A stretch of DNA of 64,000 bases from CAVSJJ01 sp963728395 (lineage in GTDB: Bacteria > Actinomycetota > Actinomycetes > Actinomycetales > Dermatophilaceae): contig CAVSJJ010000004.1 in the NCBI GenBank assembly GCA_963728395.1, positions 372,001 to 436,000 on the forward strand, given 5' to 3'. Shown piece after piece: positions 8,609 through 18,354 of this stretch; position 1 is the first letter of the stretch; each line of letters begins with the position of its first letter. The position numbers and the translations under genes are program-made. Below the pieces are notes generated by a model. The model had not been told where the DNA came from, made no database searches, and was given only the letters and a program-made list of their open reading frames with translations.

Positions 8609-10636
8609 TCAGGCGAGCGGGGCGGCGGCCTCGAGCGCGTCGGTCAACAGTGAGACGAGCGCCTCGAGCTGTACGTCGGCCGAGGAGCCGACCTCCTCGT
8701 CCGAGCCGTCCAGCGCCCGGGCCGCGAGCCCGGCCTTGTCGTCGATGAGCTGGGCGAGCCTGGGGTCGATGGTCTGCGCCGCGATGATCCGCCAGGCCGT
8801 GACCGGCTCGGTCTGACCGATCCGGTGCACCCGGTCGATCGCCTGCGCCTGCTCGGCCGAGGTCCACGACAGCTCGGCCAGGACGACGTTCGAGGCGACC
8901 TGGAGGTTCAGGCCCACCCCGGCTGCAGTGAGGGAACACACGACGACGGCCACGTCGGGGTCGGTGAGGAACGCATCGATGTTCGCCCGACGCACCTTCG
9001 GGGTCTGGTCGCCGCGGATCGACGCGTAGCCCACACCACGGCGGGCGAAGACCTGCTCCGCGGTGTCCATGACGTCGATGTGCTTGGCGAAGAACACCAC
9101 CTTGCCGACGCTGCGGGCCAGCTGGGCCGCGTAGTCCGCCGCCAGAGCCGCCTTGGCCTGACCGATCCGGCGCATCACCGTGAAGACGTTGTCGCCGGTG
9201 TTGCCCGAGCCCGCGCTCTCGCGCTCCGCCGCGGCCACGCGGCGGACCAGGTCGTGGTCGATGCCCTGGACGCCCTCCGCGCCACGGGCGGCCTGCGCGG
9301 CCTCGTAGCGTCGGACCAGCCGACGCGCCAGCTCCTGCTCAGCGGCCCGGATCGACCGGCTCGCATCGTCGTCGAGCTCCACCGGGAGGTCGGCGACGCG
9401 GCGGGCCGGGATGTCGGCGGCGACGTCGACCTTGCGCCGTCGGACGATGCCCAGGTCGATGACGGCCGCCCGTGCCGCCTCATAGAACCCGCGGTCGGCG
9501 GGGGTGAGACCGATCTCCTCGAGGGACGCCATGAGGGCGGGCCGGGGCTTGGCCTCGTCGATCCAGCCGAGGAACTGCCAGATGGCCCGGAAGTCCTCGA
9601 TGTCGTTGATGAGCGGCGTGCCGGTGAGGGCCATGAACAGCGGGTTGCCGGTGCGCGACCGGATGCGCTGGGAGAGCTCCAGGACGTGCTGCGAGCGCTG
9701 GGACGCCTTGTTCTTGATGAAGTGTGCCTCGTCGACGACCATCCCCCGGAAGCCGTGGACGCCGAGCCAGCCGACGTGGCGGTCGAGGACCTCGTAGTTG
9801 ACGATGACGATGTCGGCGAAGCCGTCGATGCTCTCACCGTCACCGTGGATGACCGTTGCGCTCCGGTGCGGGGTCCACAGCTCGACCTCGTGCGCCCAGT
9901 TCGCCTTGACGACGTTCGGCGCGACGACGAGGAGCGGGTAGGCCTCCGCGGCATCCGCAGCGAGCAGGGCCTGTGCGGTCTTCCCGAGGCCCGGCTCGTC
10001 GGCGAGGAGGAACGTCCGGTGTCCCCTCGCCGCCGCCGTCACCACCTGCGCCTGGTGGTGCATCAGCTCGAGGTCCCGGATGCCGTGCACGACGTCCTCG
10101 GGCTCGGGTAACGGCATACAGGTGGCGTCGCCGCCGTACTCGAAGGCGCGGAAGAGCGGGTCCAGAAGCTCCCAGTCACGCAGGCGCTGGGTCTTGGGGC
10201 GAGTCGCCGGCTCGGCCGGGAAGTCGGGCGCGAGGAACGGGTTCGCCAGCTGGCGCGCGATGACCGTCTGCGGGACCACCCGTCGCGGCGACGGGGCCGC
10301 AGCGGCGGTCGGCTCGGGCTCCGGCTCCTCCTCCGGCTCGGGCTCGCGACCGGCCTGCCGCAGCAGGTCGTTCTTGAGAGCGATCGCGGACGAGGAGACG
10401 ACGGCGTCCTCGGCCAGCAGCTGAAGGAGAGAGGTGTCCCGTGCCGCGGTCTTGGCGAGGATCGTCGCGATGCCGTCGAGCCGGGTCAGCACGTTGGCCC
10501 GCTCGGCCTCGCGGATCGACGGGTCCGCCTTGACCCTGGCCCGTTCCTCGCGCACGAGGAGAGCGACGACCTGGTATGCGGCCCGACCGTTCGAACGGAC
10601 CTTGCCGCGCTGCGCGGCGGACTCGACCTGTCGCAC
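8609..10636 (-). CDS. SNF2-family DEAD/DEAH helicase
   Basis: A large Swi2/Snf2-type ATPase of about 675 residues. Seen in order: a helical N-terminus (VREERARVKADPSIREAERA), an acidic Pro/Glu linker, Walker A as DEPGLGKTAQ, the DEAH box as VVDEAHFIKN, TGTPLIND (motif III), and in the C-terminal lobe VVFFAKHIDVMDTAEQVF, SLTAAGVGLNLQ (motif V) and RVHRIGQ (motif VI). These enzymes remodel protein-DNA complexes with ATP. The start is uncertain: the conserved-looking protein begins just before 10636, but no ATG, GTG or TTG lies at the expected place, and the GTG at 10636 is the nearest in-frame choice. Confidence 0.85.
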   Translation of the reverse strand: MRQVESAAQRGKVRSNGRAAYQVVALLVREERARVKADPSIREAERANVLTRLDGIATILAKTAARDTSLLQLLAEDAVVSSSAIALKNDLLRQAGREPEPEEEPEPEPTAAAAPSPRRVVPQTVIARQLANPFLAPDFPAEPATRPKTQRLRDWELLDPLFRAFEYGGDATCMPLPEPEDVVHGIRDLELMHHQAQVVTAAARGHRTFLLADEPGLGKTAQALLAADAAEAYPLLVVAPNVVKANWAHEVELWTPHRSATVIHGDGESIDGFADIVIVNYEVLDRHVGWLGVHGFRGMVVDEAHFIKNKASQRSQHVLELSQRIRSRTGNPLFMALTGTPLINDIEDFRAIWQFLGWIDEAKPRPALMASLEEIGLTPADRGFYEAARAAVIDLGIVRRRKVDVAADIPARRVADLPVELDDDASRSIRAAEQELARRLVRRYEAAQAARGAEGVQGIDHDLVRRVAAAERESAGSGNTGDNVFTVMRRIGQAKAALAADYAAQLARSVGKVVFFAKHIDVMDTAEQVFARRGVGYASIRGDQTPKVRRANIDAFLTDPDVAVVVCSLTAAGVGLNLQVASNVVLAELSWTSAEQAQAIDRVHRIGQTEPVTAWRIIAAQTIDPRLAQLIDDKAGLAARALDGSDEEVGSSADVQLEALVSLLTDALEAAAPLA

Positions 10637-10992
10637 GGTCTTGGCCAGGACGGGGATGATGCCTTCCTCGTCCCGACCCCGTGCCCGCCGACGGTCAGCA
10701 GGCTGCCTGCGTGGCGCGCCTCCGCGACGCCGAACTCGTTGTGCCAAGCGATTCCATCTCGTCAGTCGGACACACCAGGGACCCGATGCGGGCCCGGGTG
10801 GGTCGTGCTCGAGCGGACGCGACCGGACGCCGATGGCACGGCGTGTTGGACCACAGCCGACGCCACCACGGGCGGGCCTTCGGCCCCCGTCGCTGACCGT
10901 GACCCCGCCGGACGGCGGGGCACGGCCCAATCCTACGTCGTCCACCACGACGACGGACACCGGCACGCGGACCACGCGACGGCCGAGGGGAT
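10637..10992. other. Intergenic region with no convincing gene
   Basis: About 355 bp between the helicase and the DUF4245 gene, both on the minus strand. Frames crossing it are Arg- and Pro-rich and look like shadows. It holds a GC hairpin (10903-10920), and a GAGGAAGG ribosome-binding-like sequence on the minus strand at about 10665 belongs to the helicase. I see nothing else. Confidence 0.6.
10903..10920 (-). terminator. GC hairpin downstream of the DUF4245 gene
   Basis: CCCCGCC and GGCGGGG arms separated by four bases form a short strong hairpin 73 bp after the DUF4245 stop. There is no clear T-tract, which is common for actinobacterial terminators. Function inferred. Confidence 0.5.
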
Positions 10993-11568
10993 TCAGGAGC
11001 CGGAGGGGCGCGCCGCGCCGGCCGGCACGACGACCCTCAGGCTCCCGGCCAGGTCCGCGATCTCGGCGAACCCGGCCGTCCCGCTCAGCACGGTCGTCAC
11101 CGAACCCGCACCGGTCCGCACGAGGCTGTTCTGGGTGCCGTCGGCCCGGGCGTACTGCGCCCAGGTCTGCCCGTCGACGGTCCGGCTACCCCGGCGTGAG
11201 CCCTTGTTCGTCTGCTCGGTCAGCCAGTCGGCGGTGACGTCCGCGGCCTGGGTCAGGGCCACATAGGTCCCCGATGGGGTCTCGTAGCCGACGAACCACG
11301 TCGGCACGCCGAACCGGGTGCGCTCGAAGCGCGCGGCCGTCACGCGCCAGCCCGATCCCAGCCCCGCCGGGGCGAGCACCGGCCACCCGGTCTCGCCGGC
11401 CACGGCCCTGGCGTTCGACGTCACGTCGACCGGCGGCCGCTCCACCGAGCCCGTCCGGGGAAGGATGAAGTAGACGACGGCCACGAGCGCGAGGACGACG
11501 ACGAGGGACCGGACCATGTTGGGGACCGATCCCATCGAGTAGGCGCTCCCCCGCGGCTGGGTGCTCAC
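10993..11568 (-). CDS. DUF4245 family membrane-anchored protein
   Basis: A 191-residue protein with a short N-terminal cytoplasmic part, one transmembrane helix at about 19-34 (VRSLVVVLALVAVVYFIL) and an extracytoplasmic domain of about 150 residues (TGWPVLAPAGLGSGWRVTAA; later GFAEIADLAGSLR). This matches DUF4245, an actinobacterial family of unknown function often encoded near fumarase or glpX. Here a class I fumarase lies two genes away in the divergent direction, in keeping with that habit. I chose the GTG at 11568; no clear ribosome-binding site is seen, and the frame is open to 11964 but the added residues are not protein-like. Confidence 0.85.
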   Translation of the reverse strand: MSTQPRGSAYSMGSVPNMVRSLVVVLALVAVVYFILPRTGSVERPPVDVTSNARAVAGETGWPVLAPAGLGSGWRVTAARFERTRFGVPTWFVGYETPSGTYVALTQAADVTADWLTEQTNKGSRRGSRTVDGQTWAQYARADGTQNSLVRTGAGSVTTVLSGTAGFAEIADLAGSLRVVVPAGAARPSGS

Positions 11569-11737
11569 CGAGCCATGGTCCCCGACGCATGCCCCCACCC
11601 CCAAACCGGGGTATGCCGCCGCCTGTCCCGGCCGGGCGACGGCTCCAGGCCCGCGACGGGTCACCACGCGGCGAGGCGGGGGCCCGTCACCGATAGAGTC
11701 GTCTCGGTTCCCAGGCCCGCTCAGAAAGGTCACCGAC

Positions 11738-12661
11738 ATGGCCGAGCGTCTGCTCGTCATCGGCGAGATGCTCATCGACATCGTGCGGACCCCGGACGGC
11801 ACGGTCACCGAGCACGTCGGCGGCTCGCCCGCCAACGTCGCGATGGGGCTGGCCCGGTTGGACCACTCCGTCGACTTCGCCACGGTCCTGGGCGCGGACG
11901 ACCACGGCACCCGCTGCTCCGCTCTCCTGGACAGCGTGGGTGTCGCGCTGCCCGACGGCAGCATCCATGCCGTGGCGACCTCGACCGCCGACGCGACGAT
12001 CGACGAGACCGGCGCGGCGAGCTATCTCTTCGACCTGTTCTGGGACCTGCCCGCGGTGGCCATCCCGGCGGATACCGTCCACGTCCACACCGGCTCGATC
12101 GCAACGACGCTCCAGCCTGGCGAGGCCGAGGTGACCGCCGCGCTCGTCCGGGCGCGGCCCATCGCGACGACGTCCTACGACCCCAACGTCCGCCCGACGA
12201 TCATGGGGGCGGCCGAGCAGGTGCGGACCCGGGTCGAGGAGCTCGTCGCCCTCAGCGACGTCGTCAAGGCGAGTGACGAGGACATCGCCTTTCTCTACCC
12301 CGGCCGCACCCCCGAGGAGGTGATGACCCACTGGGCGGGCCTCGGGCCCGGCCTCGTCGTCATCACCCTCGGCGGCCACGGCGTGGCCTACCGGGTGACC
12401 GCCGGCGCCGAGGCGACCCGCGAACCCGCGCTCGCCGACCGGGTCGTCGACACGGTCGGCGCCGGCGACTCGTTCATGGCGGGGCTCATCTCGGGCCTGC
12501 TCGATGCCGGGCTCCTCGGCGGCCCCGAGGCGCGCGAGCGGTTGGGCTCCGCCTCGCTCGCCGACGTCTCCCCCGCCCTGGCTCGCGCGCTCGCCACGAG
12601 CGGCGTCACCGTCAGCCATGCCGGCGCCTACGCCCCGACCCGCGCCGAGATCGGCGCCTGA
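11738..12661 (+). CDS. PfkB family carbohydrate kinase
   Basis: A 307-residue ribokinase/PfkB-family kinase that transfers phosphate from ATP to a sugar, most likely fructose or a related sugar. The N-terminal signature region (GEMLIDIVRTPDG, GGSPANVAMGLARL) and the C-terminal DTVGAGDSFMAG, containing the anion hole and catalytic Asp, are both intact. The residues that choose the sugar cannot be judged by eye, so fructokinase is only a likely label. AAAGGT lies upstream of the ATG. The fumarase gene follows after 66 bp on the same strand, so they may be co-transcribed. Confidence 0.9.
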   Translation: MAERLLVIGEMLIDIVRTPDGTVTEHVGGSPANVAMGLARLDHSVDFATVLGADDHGTRCSALLDSVGVALPDGSIHAVATSTADATIDETGAASYLFDLFWDLPAVAIPADTVHVHTGSIATTLQPGEAEVTAALVRARPIATTSYDPNVRPTIMGAAEQVRTRVEELVALSDVVKASDEDIAFLYPGRTPEEVMTHWAGLGPGLVVITLGGHGVAYRVTAGAEATREPALADRVVDTVGAGDSFMAGLISGLLDAGLLGGPEARERLGSASLADVSPALARALATSGVTVSHAGAYAPTRAEIGA

Positions 12662-12727
12662 CCGGCTCCCCCGGCTCCGCCCGCCCACCAGAGACCACCC
12701 ACCGCACGACCAGAGAAGGACCGCACG

Positions 12728-14428
<1,701 letters not shown>

Positions 14429-14432
14429 CCGA

Positions 14433-14930
14433 ATGGACCACGACTTCGACGACCTTCTCGAGGCCAACCGCGACTTCGCCAAGACCTTCGATCTCAGCGG
14501 CTTCGACGGCGTGGCGAAGGCCGGCGTCGCGATGGTCACCTGCATGGACTCGCGGATCGATCCGCTGCGGATGATCGGGCTCAAGCCTGGCGATGCGAAG
14601 ATCTTCCGCAATCCCGGGGGCCGGGTCACCGACCAGGCTCTCGAGGCGCTCGTCCTCGGGGTGCACCTGCTCAACGTCCGGCGCGTCCTCGTCGTCCCGC
14701 ACACCCGCTGCGCGATGGTCAACAGCACCGAGACCCAGCTGCGCGAGCAGGTCGGCCAGGCGATGGGGACCGACGCGACGTGGCACCGCTTCCACACGAT
14801 CGACGACCCGGTGTCGGCCCTCGACGAGGACGTCGCCCGGATCAGGACCCACCCGCTCATCCCCGACGACACCATCGTCGCCGGGTTCATGTACGACGTG
14901 GACACCGGGCTGCTCGACCGGCTGCTCTGA
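14433..14930 (+). CDS. Beta-carbonic anhydrase
   Basis: A 165-residue carbonic anhydrase interconverting CO2 and bicarbonate. The zinc ligands are visible as Cys37 (in TCMDSR), His90 and Cys93 (in HTRC), with the Asp39-Arg41 dyad that gates the active site. It is shorter than plant-type enzymes and resembles the compact mycobacterial Rv1284 type. It begins four bases after the fumarase stop, so it is very likely in the same operon; a supply of bicarbonate would fit with central carbon metabolism next door. Confidence 0.92.
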   Translation: MDHDFDDLLEANRDFAKTFDLSGFDGVAKAGVAMVTCMDSRIDPLRMIGLKPGDAKIFRNPGGRVTDQALEALVLGVHLLNVRRVLVVPHTRCAMVNSTETQLREQVGQAMGTDATWHRFHTIDDPVSALDEDVARIRTHPLIPDDTIVAGFMYDVDTGLLDRLL

Positions 14931-14953
14931 GCCGGTCCTCCGTCCGGGACGGC

Positions 14954-16297
14954 TCAGCCGAGTCGAGCGCTGACGACCCCGGCGAGGCGCTCGGCGACGT
15001 CCTGGGCCTGCTCCGCCGTCTGGGCCTCGACCATGACCCGCACGAGGGGCTCGGTCCCGGAGCGGCGCAGCAGCACCCGGCCGGTCCCGGCCAGCGACTC
15101 CTCCTCGGCGCGCACGGCTGCCTGGAGGGGTGCGTCGGTGTCGACCCGGCTCGTGTCGACGCCCTTGACGTTGACGAGCACCTGCGGGAGCCGGGTCATG
15201 ACCGAGGCGAGCTCGGCGAGACTGCGCCCGGTCTCGGCCATCCGCGCCGCGAGCATGAGCCCGGTGAGGACCCCGTCGCCGGTGGTCCCGTGGTCGAGGA
15301 AGATGACGTGGCCGGACTGCTCGCCGCCGAGGCTGTGCCGGGCCGACCGCATCGTCTCGAGGACGTAGCGGTCCCCGACCGCCGTCTGGACCACGCACAC
15401 CCCCCCGCGCTCCATCGCCTGAAGCAGGCCGAGGTTGCTCATCACCGTCGTGACGAGGGTGTCGTGGGCCAGCGCGCCGCGATCCTTGAGGGCCAGGGCG
15501 AGGATCGCCATGATCTGGTCCCCGTCGACCTCGGTCCCCGCGGCGTCGACCGCCAGGCACCGGTCGGCGTCCCCGTCGTGAGCGATGCCGAGGTCCGCCC
15601 CCTGCTCGACGACCGCGCGGCGCAGTGGCCCGAGATGGGTGGAGCCGTAGCCGTCGTTGATGTTGAGCCCGTCCGGCGCGGCACCGATCTCGACCACCTC
15701 GGCCCCGGCGAGCCGGAAGGCCTCCGGCGAGACCGCGCTGGCCGCCCCGTGCGCGCCGTCGACGACGACCCGGAGGCCGTCGAGACGGTTCGGCAGCACG
15801 CGGAGCAGGTGGGCGAGGTAGCGGGTGTGCCCGTCGATCATCGGCACGACCCGACCGACGTCCGGTCCGGTCGGCCGCTCCCACGGCTCCCCCATCGCCG
15901 CCTCGATCCGGTCCTCGACCTCGTCCGGGAGCTTGTGCCCCCCCTCGGCGAAGAACTTGATCCCGTTGTCGGGCATGGGGTTGTGCGAGGCGGAGAGCAT
16001 GACGCCGAAGTCGGCCCCGGCGTCATCGGTGAGGAAGGCGACCGCAGGCGTCGGCAGGACCCCCGCCTCGTAGACGTCGACGCCGGCCGAGGCCAGCCCC
16101 GCCACGACCGCCGAGGAGAGGAACTCCCCCGACGCACGCGGGTCCCGCCCGACGACCGCCTTGGGCCGATGGCTGGGCGCCCCTGCCTGGCCGAGGATCC
16201 GAGCCGCGGCGACCGAGACAGCCAGGGCGAGCTCGGCGGTCATGACCGGGCCGTTGGCCAGCCCGCGGATCCCGTCGGTGCCGAAGAGTCGTGCCAT
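14954..16297 (-). CDS. glmM: Phosphoglucosamine mutase
   Basis: A 447-residue alpha-D-phosphohexomutase that converts glucosamine-6-phosphate to glucosamine-1-phosphate for UDP-GlcNAc and cell wall synthesis. The N-terminal RLFGTDGIRG, the phosphorylated Ser104 in LSASHNP, the Mg-binding DGDADR at 241-246, GGEQSGHVIF (sugar ring binding) and the phosphate loop LLRRSGTEPLVRVMVE are all intact. The order rplM-rpsI-glmM on the minus strand is standard in actinobacteria. A 225-bp gap holding a long inverted repeat separates it from rpsI. Confidence 0.96.
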   Translation of the reverse strand: MARLFGTDGIRGLANGPVMTAELALAVSVAAARILGQAGAPSHRPKAVVGRDPRASGEFLSSAVVAGLASAGVDVYEAGVLPTPAVAFLTDDAGADFGVMLSASHNPMPDNGIKFFAEGGHKLPDEVEDRIEAAMGEPWERPTGPDVGRVVPMIDGHTRYLAHLLRVLPNRLDGLRVVVDGAHGAASAVSPEAFRLAGAEVVEIGAAPDGLNINDGYGSTHLGPLRRAVVEQGADLGIAHDGDADRCLAVDAAGTEVDGDQIMAILALALKDRGALAHDTLVTTVMSNLGLLQAMERGGVCVVQTAVGDRYVLETMRSARHSLGGEQSGHVIFLDHGTTGDGVLTGLMLAARMAETGRSLAELASVMTRLPQVLVNVKGVDTSRVDTDAPLQAAVRAEEESLAGTGRVLLRRSGTEPLVRVMVEAQTAEQAQDVAERLAGVVSARLG

Positions 16298-16426
16298 GCG
16301 TGCGGAGGCCTTTCGCGTGGAGGCGCCCGGCGGCATCCGACCGCCGGCGGGGCGAGCCGCCGGTCCCGGCCGGCGGGTGACCCGAGGAGACAACCTACCC
16401 CGGTGTCGGGAGCGAGGCCACAACGC

Positions 16427-16484
16427 CGAGTGGCCACGTCCCACCGGATTCCGGCGTGGGCCGGCGGCAGGTCGTGGCCACTCG
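16427..16484. repeat. Inverted repeat of the CGAGTGGCCACG family (copy 1)
   Basis: CGAGTGGCCACG at 16427-16438 pairs with CGTGGCCACTCG at 16473-16484. It lies downstream of rpsI and before glmM. Two more copies with longer, nearly identical arms occur at 40140 and 41236, also at 3' ends of genes. It may act as the rpsI terminator, but the same sequence recurring at unrelated sites suggests a dispersed element. Confidence 0.75.
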
Positions 16485-16522
16485 ATCGGGGGGCGGGCGC
16501 CGGATTCGGGCACCGGGCCGGA

Positions 16523-17038
16523 TCAGCGCTTGCTGTACTGAGGCGCCTTGCGGGCCTTCTTCAGACCGGCCTTCTTGCGCTCGGGGACGCGGGGGTCCCG
16601 GGTGAGGAAGCCGGCCTTCTTCAGCGCCGGACGGTTCAGGTCGGGGTCGACGCCGTTGAGCGAGCGGGCCACGCCGAGACGGACCGCGCCGGCCTGCCCC
16701 GACGGCCCGCCGCCGTGGACGCGGACGAGGACGTCGTAGGCACCGTCGAGCTCGAGGACCTTGAGCGGCTCGTTGACGAGCTGCTGGTGCACCTTGTTCG
16801 GGAAGTACTGCTCGAGCGTGCGGCCGTTGATGGTCCACTCGCCGGTGCCGGGGACGATCCGGACCCGGGCGACGGCCTGCTTGCGGCGGCCGGTCGCCGA
16901 GCCGGGCGCGGAGGCGGACGGCCGCCGCGCGGCGGCCTCGCCGACCGGGGCCCCGGACTCCGAGGTGAACTCGCTGACGGCGACGTCGTTCGCGTCGGTG
17001 CCGGCGGACTCGTCGATGGTCTGGGTGTTCTCAGTCAT
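16523..17038 (-). CDS. rpsI: 30S ribosomal protein S9
   Basis: A 171-residue S9. The core begins at about residue 48 (ATGRRKQAVARVRIVPGTGE) and ends with the conserved basic tail KKARKAPQYSKR that reaches the P-site tRNA. The first 45 residues are an acidic Thr/Ser/Asp-rich extension found in several actinobacterial S9 proteins. The gene follows rplM by 36 bp, as usual. Confidence 0.97.
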   Translation of the reverse strand: MTENTQTIDESAGTDANDVAVSEFTSESGAPVGEAAARRPSASAPGSATGRRKQAVARVRIVPGTGEWTINGRTLEQYFPNKVHQQLVNEPLKVLELDGAYDVLVRVHGGGPSGQAGAVRLGVARSLNGVDPDLNRPALKKAGFLTRDPRVPERKKAGLKKARKAPQYSKR

Positions 17039-17074
17039 GTCTCTGTCCTTGATCTGCGCAGGTCGCCGAGGCGG

Positions 17075-17518
17075 CTACTGCGCCACCTGCGAGATCGTGT
17101 AGGGCCGGGGCTGCTGGGCGGCGTGCGGGTGCTCGGCACCGGCATACACCTTGAGTTTGGTCAGCTGCTGGCGGGCGAGCGAGTTCTTCGGGAGCATTCC
17201 GCGGACCGCCTTCTCGACGGCCTTCTCCGGGTGCTTCTCGAGCAGCTCGGTGTAGCTCTGGGCCTTCAGGCCGCCCGGGAAGCCGGAGTGCCGGTAGGCC
17301 TTCTTCTGCTCGGCCTTGGCGCCGGTGAGCACGACCTTGTCGGCGTTGATGATGATGACGAAGTCGCCGGTGTCGACGTGGGGGGCGAAGGTCGCCTTGT
17401 GCTTGCCGCGCAGGAGGATGGCCGTCTGGCTGGCGAGCCGGCCGAGCACGACGCCGGTCGCGTCGATGACGTGCCACGCGCGGGTGATCTCGCCCGGCTT
17501 CGGGGTGTAGGTACGCAT
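17075..17518 (-). CDS. rplM: 50S ribosomal protein L13
   Basis: A 147-residue L13, an early-assembly protein of the large subunit. It starts MRTYTPKPGEITRAWHVIDA and has the conserved GRLASQTAILLRGKHKATFA and VRGMLPKNSLARQQL segments. It is the first gene of the rplM-rpsI pair; its promoter should lie in the 233-bp divergent region shared with the ArsR gene. The start ATG at 17518 gives the standard length. Confidence 0.97.
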   Translation of the reverse strand: MRTYTPKPGEITRAWHVIDATGVVLGRLASQTAILLRGKHKATFAPHVDTGDFVIIINADKVVLTGAKAEQKKAYRHSGFPGGLKAQSYTELLEKHPEKAVEKAVRGMLPKNSLARQQLTKLKVYAGAEHPHAAQQPRPYTISQVAQ

Positions 17519-17704
17519 GGGGGTTCCTCGCGATGGTCGGTGGGACGGCGTATGCCGAGTGCTCCCGGGAGGGAGTGGACGCCCCCGCGAGGGCACACGG
17601 CACAACGGTTCTCAAGTCTACGGTTCGGACACCCCCGGCCCAAATCGCGGGCGGGGGGCCGGAAAGCACCCTCTGACCTGCAAAGACGCCGCAAAGGTCG
17701 TCCC

Positions 17705-17755
17705 GTGCATAATGGTTGTGCAAACAGTATGTGCACATGTATTGTGCACACATGG
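17705..17755 (+). promoter_or_regulatory. Probable promoter and operator of the ArsR-MFS pair
   Basis: A CATAAT -10-like hexamer at 17708-17713 is followed by two GTGCAC words at 17731-17736 and 17744-17749 (13 bp apart, same helical face within error) and a related TGTGCAAAC at 17717. Each GTGCAC is itself a palindrome. The sites sit between the likely transcription start and the ATG, where a bound ArsR dimer would block its own promoter. Autoregulation is inferred; no clear -35 was found. Confidence 0.5.
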
Positions 17756-18354
17756 TCACCTCCCCTCGCTCGCGACCGCCGGTCGGCGGCACCTTCCGCC
17801 TCGACGCCCGGGCCGTCAAGGTCCTCGCCCACCCCCTGCGCTCCCGACTCCTGTCCGCCCTGCGCCGCGGCGGCCCGGCGACGGCGACCGAGCTGGCTGG
17901 TGAGCTGCGCACCAACTCCGGGGCCACCTCGTACCACCTGCGCAAGCTCGCGGCCGTCGGGCTCGTCATCGACACCGAGGAGGGCGAGGGCAAGCGCCGG
18001 CTCTGGGCGGCCTCGACGGAGGAGACCCAGTTCGACGCGAGCGACTTCGCCGACGACGAGGACGCCGAGACGGCGCTCGGCTGGCTCACCCGTGACTGGC
18101 TCCGACACTTCTTCGAGAAGTTCAGCGCCTGGCTCGACGTCGAGCCGAGCTGGCCGGCGCCGTGGCGGGACGCCCTGGGGATGAACGACTCGACCGTCGT
18201 CGTCACCGCGGAACAGCTCGCGGCGCTGCGCGGCGAGATCAGCGACGTCGTCGAGCGATACCGGCGGGTGGGGCAGGGCAACCCAGCGGCCCAACGGGTG
18301 GCGGCCTACTACTCGTTCTACCCGATCGACCTCGAGCGCAGGCCGCGCGGATGA
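17752..18354 (+). CDS. ArsR family transcriptional regulator
   Basis: A 200-residue winged-helix regulator. The DNA-binding domain occupies about residues 15-95: FRLDARAVKVLAHPLRSRLL, then TATELAGELRTNSGATSYHL as the recognition helix-turn-helix, and a wing ending KRRLWAAS. No ArsR-type metal-binding Cys pair is visible, so the ligand is probably organic. The C-terminal half is acidic and helical. I chose the ATG at 17752; there is no Shine-Dalgarno, and with a -10 at 17708 the message may have a very short leader. Its stop overlaps the MFS start (ATGA), so the pair is coupled and the regulator likely controls that exporter. Confidence 0.88.
   Translation: MVTSPRSRPPVGGTFRLDARAVKVLAHPLRSRLLSALRRGGPATATELAGELRTNSGATSYHLRKLAAVGLVIDTEEGEGKRRLWAASTEETQFDASDFADDEDAETALGWLTRDWLRHFFEKFSAWLDVEPSWPAPWRDALGMNDSTVVVTAEQLAALRGEISDVVERYRRVGQGNPAAQRVAAYYSFYPIDLERRPRG

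Noticed and set aside
10434..11237. Plus-strand frame over the helicase 5' end and the DUF4245 gene
   Set aside because: Low-complexity Arg/Pro/Ser product, no ribosome-binding site, opposite to supported genes.
14780..18184. A 1134-codon plus-strand frame across carbonic anhydrase, glmM, rpsI and rplM
   Set aside because: Crosses four well-supported genes and has no recognisable motif; a composition artefact.
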